From Pseudomonadales bacterium (lineage in GTDB: Bacteria; Pseudomonadota; Gammaproteobacteria; Pseudomonadales; Pseudohongiellaceae), in the NCBI GenBank assembly GCA_022827425.1, contig JAJDSZ010000031.1, forward strand, positions 1 to 61,578: a stretch of DNA of 61,578 bases. Direction: 5' to 3'. The notes beneath the pieces are model-generated. The model saw nothing but the letters and a program-made list of their open reading frames with translations, ran no database searches and was not told where the DNA came from. Below, piece after piece: positions 26,921-34,252 of the stretch (positions are counted from its first letter, which is position 1; every line of letters begins with the position of its first letter). Made by a program: the position numbers and the translations under genes.

Positions 26921-29233
26921 ATGAAGATGCAACGCAAGAAGTTATCCGCCGCAATCGGCTTGGCGGTAACGGCACTGTACGCTGGCGGCGCAATGGCGCA
27001 GGAAGCCACCCATAACGAAGATGAGATCGTGGAAGTGGTGGTCACCGCCGCTTTCCGGCAGTCGGAAGCGGAAACCGCGATGCCCGTGGGCGTACTCGAT
27101 GGCGAGGCGCTGCGGGAGCGAATCGGCAACAGCCTCGGCGAAACGCTGCAAAACGAAATCGGCGTCAATAACGCCTCATTCGGCACGGGAGTCGGGCATC
27201 CGGTCATCCGGGGCCAGACCGGCAACCGGGTCAAGGTATTGCAGAATGGAGTCGGCACCACTGACGCCGCCGCGCTCAGCCCCGACCACGCCGAGGCGGT
27301 GAATACCCAGCTCGCGGAACGGCTTGAAACCGTTCGCGGCCCTTCGGCGCTGTTGTACGGCAGCGGCGCGGTGGGCGGGGTGGTAAATGTGATCGATAAC
27401 CGGATTCCGGAATCGCTGCCGGCGGAACCGAGCCTGGTCCTGCAGCAAACCCGGGACAATGTCAGCAACCAGGACCAGACGCTGATTCGCATTGACGCCG
27501 CGGCCGGCAATGTGGCTTTTCATCTCGACGCTTTCACCAGCCGCAACGAAAATGTGGAAATCCCCGGCTACGCAATCGACGAGGAAGCCGTCGAAGAGTT
27601 GGAGGAACTGATTCACGAACACCTTGAGGAAGGACATGAGGACGATCACGACGACGACCATGATGACCACGACGAGGATCACGAAGACGACCATGACGAA
27701 GATGATCACGACGATCACGAACACGAGGAAGAGGAAGTCGAGAACACCTTTGGCTACATAGGCAACTCAGACGCCGAATCCGATGGCGGCAACATCGGCT
27801 TCTCCTTCGTCGGCGACAACGGCTTCTTCGGCTTTTCCGTCAGTGAAGTGAGCAAGGAGTACGGCCTTCCCATCGGCGTGCACGCCCATGCCCACCACGA
27901 GGAGGAGCATGACGAACACGGCGAAGACGAAGACCATGACGATCACGATGAAGATCACGACGAGGACCATGACGAGGAACACGAAGAACACGCGGAAGAA
28001 GTAGAGTTCGTTCGCATCGCCATGGACAAGACCCGCTACGATTTCAAGGGAGAATTGCAACTCGGCGACGGCTTCATCCAGAGCATCCGCGCCTCGGCGG
28101 GCATCACCGATTACATGCACGACGAGATCGAGATTTTCGAGGACGGCGAGAGGGAAGTGGGCACCCGCTACGAGAACGAAGGTACCGAAGGCCGCGTCAC
28201 CATGACCCATGTACCCGTGGGCAACTGGAGCGGTGTCTGGGGACTGCAGTTTAGCGACAACGTCTTCAGCGCCACCGGCGAGGAAGCTTTCATCCCGGAA
28301 TCCGACATCAACTCGGTGGGCTTTTTCGGCGTGGAACGCTACACCAACGGCAACCTCACCGGCGAGATCGGGCTTCGCTTCGAAGACAACAGCGTGGACC
28401 CGAACGGGCGCTGCGAATACAGCGGCAATGCCACCAGCCTCAGCGGCAGCGTGCTCTACGACCTCGGCAACGAGTCCAATCTGCTGTTCGGCGCCTCACG
28501 CTCCCAGCGAACGCCAACGGTGGAAGAACTCTATTCCAATGTCGACGCCGGCGCCTGCGCCCCCGAGGAACACCATGAGCATCTCGTCCTCCATGCCGCC
28601 ACCAATCTGCTCGAAGTCGGCAATCCCATGCTGGAAGAGGAGACTTCAGCCAATCTCGAATTCGGCTACCGCAAGTACGGCGGCGGTTTCACCGGCGAAT
28701 TCAGCGCCTACCACAACCAGATCGATAATTTTATCTTCCTCGATCTGACCGGCGAGGAGTTCGAGGAGCAGCCGCTGGCTTCCTACATGGCCCGGGACGC
28801 GAGCTTCACCGGCATTGAAGGCGAAGTGAACTTCAATGTCATGGAAGGCGACGATTCTTCGCTTGAGTTCGGCGTATTCGGCGACCTGGTGAACGCGGAG
28901 TTCGATTCCGGCGGCTATGTGCCCCGCATCCCCGCCGCCAAGCTTGGCGCCAAGTTGCGCTGGTTCGGCGAGAACTGGAGCGTCCACCTGCACGCCACCC
29001 GGGTTGAGGAGCAGGAAGATGTCGCCGAACTGGAACTGCCCACCGGGGGATACACGCTGCTTTCGCTGTATGCGGACTACCACTGGACCGTGGCCGGGGA
29101 CAGCAGTCTTGAGTTGTTCCTGCGGGGTCGGAACCTGCTCGATGAGGAAATCCGCAACCATGCGTCCTTCCTCAAGAACTACGGCCCGGAGCCGGGCCGC
29201 GGGGTAATGGTCGGAGTTCGCTTCGAGTACTGA
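26921..29233 (+). CDS. ZnuD-like TonB-dependent receptor with His/Asp/Glu-rich loops (copy 1)
   Basis: A 770-residue outer-membrane receptor with signal peptide (AAIGLAVTALYAGGAMAQ), TonB box EIVEVVVTA, plug domain (IGNSLGETLQNEIG, PVIRGQTGNRVKVLQNGVG, VRGPSALLYGSGAVGGVVNVID) and a 22-strand-type barrel ending GVMVGVRFEY with terminal aromatic. Two acidic/His-rich stretches, about residues 232-270 and 322-357, are made almost wholly of H, D and E and probably form extracellular loops. This is the ZnuD pattern for zinc uptake. ATG 26921 follows GGGGAATGCA. Zinc specificity is inferred, not shown. Confidence 0.85.
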   Translation: MKMQRKKLSAAIGLAVTALYAGGAMAQEATHNEDEIVEVVVTAAFRQSEAETAMPVGVLDGEALRERIGNSLGETLQNEIGVNNASFGTGVGHPVIRGQTGNRVKVLQNGVGTTDAAALSPDHAEAVNTQLAERLETVRGPSALLYGSGAVGGVVNVIDNRIPESLPAEPSLVLQQTRDNVSNQDQTLIRIDAAAGNVAFHLDAFTSRNENVEIPGYAIDEEAVEELEELIHEHLEEGHEDDHDDDHDDHDEDHEDDHDEDDHDDHEHEEEEVENTFGYIGNSDAESDGGNIGFSFVGDNGFFGFSVSEVSKEYGLPIGVHAHAHHEEEHDEHGEDEDHDDHDEDHDEDHDEEHEEHAEEVEFVRIAMDKTRYDFKGELQLGDGFIQSIRASAGITDYMHDEIEIFEDGEREVGTRYENEGTEGRVTMTHVPVGNWSGVWGLQFSDNVFSATGEEAFIPESDINSVGFFGVERYTNGNLTGEIGLRFEDNSVDPNGRCEYSGNATSLSGSVLYDLGNESNLLFGASRSQRTPTVEELYSNVDAGACAPEEHHEHLVLHAATNLLEVGNPMLEEETSANLEFGYRKYGGGFTGEFSAYHNQIDNFIFLDLTGEEFEEQPLASYMARDASFTGIEGEVNFNVMEGDDSSLEFGVFGDLVNAEFDSGGYVPRIPAAKLGAKLRWFGENWSVHLHATRVEEQEDVAELELPTGGYTLLSLYADYHWTVAGDSSLELFLRGRNLLDEEIRNHASFLKNYGPEPGRGVMVGVRFEY

Positions 29234-29259
29234 TGCCGGCGACTGTTCCAGACTCTCGG

Positions 29260-29291
29260 GGAAAAGCCCCGCAGTGGGGCGGGGCTTTTCC
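29260..29291 (+). terminator. Rho-independent terminator after receptor copy 1
   Basis: A perfect 13-bp stem (GGAAAAGCCCCGC, loop AGTGGG, GCGGGGCTTTTCC), with the T-run inside the distal arm. It separates the two duplicated units. Confidence 0.8.
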
Positions 29292-29348
29292 GTATTTCGC
29301 CGCAACAGGCGCGAGTCTTGTGCATACCCGTGGCAGATTGTTCAAGTC

Positions 29349-29633
29349 ATGAAAAAGGACCGATTTCTCATTCCGGCGCGCGCTTTCGCCGTTTGCCTGT
29401 TGTTGATTGTGGCCCAGCTCGCCGCACTGGGGCACATTCACGACATTGAAGAAGAGGAATCGATCGACGACTGCCACCTTTGCCTGTTGCTCAACCTTTC
29501 CGCCGATTGCATCGGCGCCGATTCCACCGGCGAGTTCAACCCGGCTGCACGGTCGGGATCCTTCACCTACACGCTTGCATCGCATTCCCGCGCCCTGCCT
29601 GTCCCCCAGGCGAGAGATCCTCCCCGGGCCTGA
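29349..29633 (+). CDS. Small membrane-anchored Cys/His protein, DUF2946-like (copy 2)
   Basis: A 94-residue protein from ATG 29349 (MKKDRFLIPARAFAVCLLLIV). A hydrophobic segment is followed by GHIHDIEEEE, then DDCHLCLLLNLSADCIG, with CxxC spacing like DCDIC in copy 1. The C-terminal tail is proline- and arginine-rich. Like copy 1 it ends shortly before a ZnuD-like receptor. It lies downstream of a strong terminator, so it needs its own promoter; none was clearly seen in 29292-29348. Confidence 0.65.
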   Translation: MKKDRFLIPARAFAVCLLLIVAQLAALGHIHDIEEEESIDDCHLCLLLNLSADCIGADSTGEFNPAARSGSFTYTLASHSRALPVPQARDPPRA

Positions 29634-29716
29634 CCGTCCGAAATTTTGTTTTTTCCGCTCCGGCAGAACGTCGCGGGCGGGTTTCAGGTTTGTGAGTATC
29701 AAAATTGGAGAATGCA

Positions 29717-31990
29717 ATGAACATTTCACACAGCAAGTTGTCGACCGCCGTCAGTCTGGCGCTGGCGGTCGGTACTGCCGGCGGCGCGCTCGCCCAGGAA
29801 GAGGCCGGCCAGAATGAAGATCAACTCGTGGAAATCATAGTTACCGCGCCTTTCCAGGAATCCGAAGCGGAAACGGCGATGCCGGTTGGGGTCCTGGCCG
29901 GAGAGGCTTTGCGGGAGAAAATCGGCAACAGCCTTGGCGACACGCTCAAGGATGAAATCGGCCTCGCCAGCGCCTCTTTCGGCACGGGAGTCGGACTTCC
30001 GGTTATCCGCGGCCAATCCACCAACCGAGTCAAGGTTCTGCAGAACGGGATTGGCACAACTGACGTTTCCACCGCCAGCCCCGACCATGCCAATGCCGTG
30101 AATGTGGCGCTGGCGGAAAGGCTGGAAGTCATTCGCGGACCCTCGACCCTACTCTATGGCAGCAACGCCATCGGCGGCGTCGTCAACGTCATCGACAACC
30201 GGATTCCGGAGACTCTGCCGGAAGACTTCGGCTTCGTTGTCCAGCAAAGCCACAATACCGTGAATTCCCAGGACGAAACCCTGATCCGCATCGATGGCGC
30301 CGTGGGAAATGTGGCCTATCATCTCGATGCTTTCCGGAGCCGCAACGACAATGTGGAGATTAGCGGCCACGCCATCGACGAGGAAGCCATGGAGGCGCTT
30401 GAGGAACTGTTTCACGAACGCCTTGAGGAAGAACATCACGACGACGACCATGATGAACACGATGACCACGACGAGCACGATGACCACGACGAGCACGCGG
30501 AAGAGGGAGTGGAAAACACCTTCGGCTATATCGGTAATTCCGATGGTGAATCCAGCGGCGGAAACTTCGGCTTTTCCTTTATCGGCGACAATGGCTTTTT
30601 CGGCGTTTCGGTGAGCGAGGTCGACAAGAACTACGGCCTCCCGCTCGGCGTTCATGCCCATGTCCATGAGCATGACCATGGCGAAGAGGAGCACGAAGAC
30701 GAACATGAGGAGCATGAGGATGACCACGACGAGCATGGGGACGAACACGGGGGCGAAGCAGTGGAATTCGTTCGCCTCGACATGGAAAAAAGCCGCTATG
30801 ACTTCAAGGGCGAGTATCGCTTCGATGGTGGTTTCTTCGAGAGTTTTAGCGCTTCGGTGGGCGTAACCGATTACGTGCATCACGAGATCGAGTTTTTCGA
30901 AGACGGCGGCCGCCACGTGGGCACCCGCTACAGCAGCGACGGCAACGAAGGCCGCTTTACCCTGACCCATGCTCCCGTGGGCAACTGGACCGGGGTTTGG
31001 GGCATGCAGTTTTCGGATACCGTGTTCAGCGCCATCGGCGAAGAAGCCTTCATCCCGGAATCCGACCTGAACTCGATCGGATTGTTCGCTGTGGAACGCT
31101 ACAGTTCCGGCAACTGGACCGGCGAACTTGGCATTCACCTTGAGGACAGCAGCGTGGACCCCAACGGTCGTTGCGAATCCAGCAGCAACAACACGAGCCT
31201 GAGCGGCAGCGTGCTCTACGGCCTCGGCAACGAGTCCAACCTGCTTTTTGGCGCGTCCCGTTCGCAACGGGCGCCGGCGGTGGAAGAGCTCTATTCCAAT
31301 GTTTCCCTGGACACTTGCGCTCCCGAGAGCGACTACGAAAATCTCGTCTTCCACGCGGGTACGAATTCCCTGGATATCGGCAATCCGCTTCTCGAAGCGG
31401 AGACTTCCAACAACCTGGAACTCGGTTATCGCCGGTATGGCGGTAGCTTCACCGGAGAGTTCAGCGCCTATTACAATCAGATCGACAACTTCATCTATCT
31501 CGATGTGTCGGGGGAGTTCGAAGAGCAGACGCTGGTCCGCTACTTGCAGCGGGACGCGCGCTTTTCCGGGATCGAAGGCGAAGTTTCCTTCAACGTGATG
31601 GAAGGCGAAGGCTCGTCCCTGTCCCTGGGCGTGTTCGGTGACAGGGTAAATGCCGAGTTTGACTCCGGCGGATATGTGCCGCGCATTCCGGCATCCAAGG
31701 TCGGCGCCGAACTGCGCTGGTTCGGAAGCAACTGGAGCATCAACCTGCGAGCCACGCAAGTGAACGAGCAGGAGGACGTGGCGGAACTCGAGCTGCCCAC
31801 CGGCGGTTACACCCTGGTCTCGCTCTATGCCGACTACCACTTCGATGTGGGCGGGGACAGCAGCCTTCAGGTGTTCCTGCGCGGCGAAAATCTGCTCGAT
31901 GAGGAAATCCGCAATCACGTGTCTTTGTTGAAGAACTACGCGCCCGGCCCGGGCCGCGGCGTGATGGCGGGCTTTCGATTGGAGTATTGA
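29717..31990 (+). CDS. ZnuD-like TonB-dependent receptor with His/Asp/Glu-rich loops (copy 2)
   Basis: A 757-residue paralogue of the receptor at 26921-29233; plug and barrel align throughout (GVLAGEALREKIGNSLGDTL, RVKVLQNGIGTTD, GVMAGFRLEY). TonB box is QLVEIIVTA. The two H/D/E-rich loops are kept at about residues 234-264 and 313-347 but differ in length and sequence, so they evolve faster than the barrel. ATG 29717 follows GGAGAATGCA, the same leader as copy 1. An upstream in-frame ATG at 29705 would add only four residues. Confidence 0.85.
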   Translation: MNISHSKLSTAVSLALAVGTAGGALAQEEAGQNEDQLVEIIVTAPFQESEAETAMPVGVLAGEALREKIGNSLGDTLKDEIGLASASFGTGVGLPVIRGQSTNRVKVLQNGIGTTDVSTASPDHANAVNVALAERLEVIRGPSTLLYGSNAIGGVVNVIDNRIPETLPEDFGFVVQQSHNTVNSQDETLIRIDGAVGNVAYHLDAFRSRNDNVEISGHAIDEEAMEALEELFHERLEEEHHDDDHDEHDDHDEHDDHDEHAEEGVENTFGYIGNSDGESSGGNFGFSFIGDNGFFGVSVSEVDKNYGLPLGVHAHVHEHDHGEEEHEDEHEEHEDDHDEHGDEHGGEAVEFVRLDMEKSRYDFKGEYRFDGGFFESFSASVGVTDYVHHEIEFFEDGGRHVGTRYSSDGNEGRFTLTHAPVGNWTGVWGMQFSDTVFSAIGEEAFIPESDLNSIGLFAVERYSSGNWTGELGIHLEDSSVDPNGRCESSSNNTSLSGSVLYGLGNESNLLFGASRSQRAPAVEELYSNVSLDTCAPESDYENLVFHAGTNSLDIGNPLLEAETSNNLELGYRRYGGSFTGEFSAYYNQIDNFIYLDVSGEFEEQTLVRYLQRDARFSGIEGEVSFNVMEGEGSSLSLGVFGDRVNAEFDSGGYVPRIPASKVGAELRWFGSNWSINLRATQVNEQEDVAELELPTGGYTLVSLYADYHFDVGGDSSLQVFLRGENLLDEEIRNHVSLLKNYAPGPGRGVMAGFRLEY

Positions 31991-32024
31991 TCCCCGGCGG
32001 TTGCCAGGGGAAGGCGCGCTGGCA

Positions 32025-32058
32025 GCAAAGTCCCGCCGGAAGGCGGGACTTTGCTTTT
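32025..32058 (+). terminator. Rho-independent terminator after receptor copy 2
   Basis: A 13-bp perfect stem (GCAAAGTCCCGCC, loop GGAA, GGCGGGACTTTGC) followed by TTTT. It ends 15 nt before the ZIP transporter start. Confidence 0.85.
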
Positions 32059-32073
32059 GGGGAAACACGCAAA

Positions 32074-32943
32074 ATGCAGTATGTTAGTCTCGACATGTCT
32101 TCCCTGGTCGCACTCAAGATTTTCGCCGCGCTTTCCGTTCTCGCAGTGGCGGTGCTCGGCGGAATCATACCCATGCTCGCCGCTCGCCGTCAGTCGAGCC
32201 GGCGCTTCTTTTCCCTGGGCAATGCCCTGGCCGGGGGAATTTTCCTCGGCGTGGGCTTCACCCATTTGCTGCCCGAAGCGGAGGAAATGCTTGCCGGATT
32301 TACCGACTACCCCCTGGGCCCCTTGCTGGCGGCGGGTGGCATTGCGATTCTGCTGTGGCTCGACCGGGTGTATTTCGAATCCCGGGGGCCGAACACGGAC
32401 GGTGAATCGGGAGAACGCCGCCAGCCCGTGTATCCCGTGGTCATGCTGGCGGCGCTCTCGGTCCACTCGGTAATCACCGGCTTTGCGCTTGGGTTGGAGC
32501 CGGAAATCGCCGCCTCGGTGCTGGTGATGACCGGCATACTCCTGCACAAGGGATCGGCGGCTTTCGCCCTCATGGTAAGCGCCCACGCTTCGGGCATGAA
32601 CCAGCCCCAGCTTCGCCTGGTGCTTGCCGTATTCGTGTCCATGACGCCGCTGGGAATCGCCTTCGGCACTTCGGTTTCGAGCCTGATGGACGGGGAAAGC
32701 GCCGAGCTGGCGGAAGGCGTATTCAACGCCCTGGCCGCGGGAACTTTCATTTATGTGGCCGTGATGGACGTCATCGATTCGGAAATGAGCCGAATCGAAG
32801 ACCGCATGGCGCGTTTCGCCAGCAGCGCGCTGGCGGGAAGCGACGATGTCGACATGCCGGTTCGGGATCACGACCGTCCGCTCAAGTTCCTGCTGGTGCT
32901 GATCGGCCTGGGCAGCATGGCGGTGCTGGGTATTTGGGTTTGA
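32074..32943 (+). CDS. ZIP-family metal transporter
   Basis: A 289-residue inner-membrane protein with about eight hydrophobic helices. Helix 4 contains [11 protein letters not shown] and helix 5 HKGSAAFAL, the positions of the metal-binding HNxxEG/HxxP motifs in ZIP carriers, here in divergent form. The loop after helix 3 is hydrophilic ([16 protein letters not shown]). ATG 32074 is 9 nt after GGGGAA; ATG 32095 is an alternative. It would complete uptake across the inner membrane for the two receptors upstream, most plausibly zinc. Confidence 0.78.
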   Translation: MQYVSLDMSSLVALKIFAALSVLAVAVLGGIIPMLAARRQSSRRFFSLGNALAGGIFLGVGFTHLLPEAEEMLAGFTDYPLGPLLAAGGIAILLWLDRVYFESRGPNTDGESGERRQPVYPVVMLAALSVHSVITGFALGLEPEIAASVLVMTGILLHKGSAAFALMVSAHASGMNQPQLRLVLAVFVSMTPLGIAFGTSVSSLMDGESAELAEGVFNALAAGTFIYVAVMDVIDSEMSRIEDRMARFASSALAGSDDVDMPVRDHDRPLKFLLVLIGLGSMAVLGIWV

Positions 32944-32959
32944 TTTGCCGCGCGCCACG

Positions 32960-33031
32960 CCATTCTGCGTAGTTGCCCGCTGTCATTCCGCGCGGTTACC
33001 TACTGTCATTCTGCGCGAAGTCGCAGAATCT
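32960..33031 (+). repeat. Cluster of family A repeats
   Basis: A full copy (GTCATTCTGCGCGAAGTCGC then AGAATC, 33004-33030) preceded by two partial copies (CCATTCTGCG near 32960 and GTCATTCCGCGCGG near 32982). The partial copies look like remnants of repeated insertion or replication slippage. Confidence 0.65.
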
Positions 33032-33058
33032 TTTCAGGCAAACAACAGGAGTTCTGTC

Positions 33059-33589
33059 ATGCTCTACAAACTCGGCGACGCCGAAGTGGAAATCGCCGGC
33101 GAGGACTGGTTCGTGGCGCCGGATGCCGCGCTGATCGGCAGCGTGCGGCTCGGGAACAACGCCAGCGTCTGGTTCGGCGCTGTGCTGCGCGGCGACAATG
33201 AACCAATTGTGGTGGGAGAAAACTCGAACGTGCAGGATCTGTCGGTGCTGCATACCGATCCCGGTGTTCCCCTCACCATCGGCCGCAATGTCACCGTGGG
33301 CCACAAGGTCATGCTCCACGGCTGCACCATCGGCGACAACTCGCTCATCGGCATCAATTCCGTGGTGCTCAATGGGGCGAGAATCGGCAGCGACTGCCTC
33401 ATCGGCGCCAACAGCCTGATCACCGAAGGCAAGCAAATCCCCGACGGCTCGCTCGTGCTCGGCTCGCCGGCGCGAGTGGTGCGGCAGTTGACCGATGAGG
33501 AAAAAACCATGCTGCTCAAAAGCGCCGACACCTACGTGCGCAACTTCAAGCGCTTCAGAAAAGACCTCAAGCCCGACCCCCGGGGCTGA
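33059..33589 (+). CDS. Gamma-carbonic-anhydrase-like protein (YrdA/PaaY family)
   Basis: A 176-residue left-handed beta-helix protein with repeated hexapeptides. The three metal-ligand histidines are at H65 (LSVLHTDPG), H82 and H87 (VGHKVMLHG), as in gamma-carbonic anhydrases. [11 protein letters not shown] and [27 protein letters not shown] are typical of the YrdA/PaaY group, many of which have no proven anhydrase activity. AGGAG lies 8 nt before ATG 33059. Its place after the ZIP gene may be coincidental or reflect its need for metal. Confidence 0.88.
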   Translation: MLYKLGDAEVEIAGEDWFVAPDAALIGSVRLGNNASVWFGAVLRGDNEPIVVGENSNVQDLSVLHTDPGVPLTIGRNVTVGHKVMLHGCTIGDNSLIGINSVVLNGARIGSDCLIGANSLITEGKQIPDGSLVLGSPARVVRQLTDEEKTMLLKSADTYVRNFKRFRKDLKPDPRG

Positions 33590-33590
33590 G

Positions 33591-33738
33591 CCAGGAGTCT
33601 GCGCCGTAGGAATTCGCTATCGCCGCGCCCCCGGCCGGTCGGTTGAGGCGAATATTGGCGGATATGCAACGAAATCGAGCGGCCAGGGACGCGGATGAGA
33701 GCGGATTTGCAGCCGTGAATTCCTACGGCGCAGGCTCC
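33591..33738. repeat. Family B inverted repeat, long-loop copy
   Basis: GGAGTCTGCGCCGTAGGAAT (within 33594-33615) and its inverted partner (33717-33738) form 22-bp arms with one mismatch, around 101 nt. The right half, GATGAGAGCG...GAATTCCTACGG, is homologous to the loop plus arm at 4121-4168 read on the other strand. It starts 2 nt after the gamma-carbonic anhydrase stop. Confidence 0.8.
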
Positions 33739-33799
33739 CCAGGCCGCTGGCCAGGGCGTAAAAGGCAAATCAGGCTCGATAATCCCGACACCGCGATGG

Positions 33800-34066
33800 T
33801 CAGGGATGCAAGCCGGACAGGGCGCCTTCCTCAATCTCTTCCCGCAACACGCGGCGCAGTACGGTTTCCAGTTTTTCTCTTTCCAGATACTCCCGCAGCG
33901 CCTGGTTGATCGCGGTCTGGTAGCCGCGCCCGCTGTTCTTCGTCTGGCCGCGAAAAGCCTCCAGAATGTCCTTGTCCAGCAGAATGGTTATTCGGGACTT
34001 TCCCTGCTGTGTTACGGGCGCCCCTCTCCGACCGCTGTCAAAATCATATTCCTTCCGCATATGCAT
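33800..34066 (-). CDS. brnA: BrnA-family antitoxin, apparently orphan
   Basis: An 88-residue ribbon-helix-helix protein: RKEYDFDSGRRGAPV, then GKSRITILLDKDILEAF, then YQTAINQALREYLE, the BrnA pattern. Start ATG 34066 follows AGAGAGAA; ATG 34060 is also possible. BrnA normally neutralises the RelE-fold ribonuclease BrnT, encoded upstream and overlapping. Only a piece resembling the BrnT C-terminus is present here (34044-34115), so the antitoxin seems to have lost its toxin. Confidence 0.8.
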   Translation of the reverse strand: MHMRKEYDFDSGRRGAPVTQQGKSRITILLDKDILEAFRGQTKNSGRGYQTAINQALREYLEREKLETVLRRVLREEIEEGALSGLHP

Positions 34067-34115
34067 TTCTCTCTGTTGGTGTTGCCTTGCGCGGACCCTG
34101 GGGAAAAATGCTCAC
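34044..34115 (-). pseudogene. Possible BrnT toxin C-terminal remnant
   Basis: The minus frame overlapping the brnA start reads RVSIFPQGPRKATPTERNAY and then a stop, close to the usual BrnT ending IRIISARKATKRERRAYEEG. Nothing upstream in this frame resembles the rest of BrnT. Short match, so tentative. Confidence 0.4.
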
Positions 34116-34252
34116 GCGGCCAGAATATATACATACAAACATGCATATCGTCAACGCCTGAGTTCGCAAACGGCTGGGAATGGGCTTCCCAATGGTGGGT
34201 CCGTGATAGTATCTCGGCAAATCTGGATTCTTGGAAGCTGGCGCCAAAGGTC

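Noticed and set aside
30149..32068. Long minus-strand ORF of 639 codons
   Set aside because: Antisense to receptor copy 2; its hydrophobic repeats are the reverse complement of the His/Asp codon repeats.
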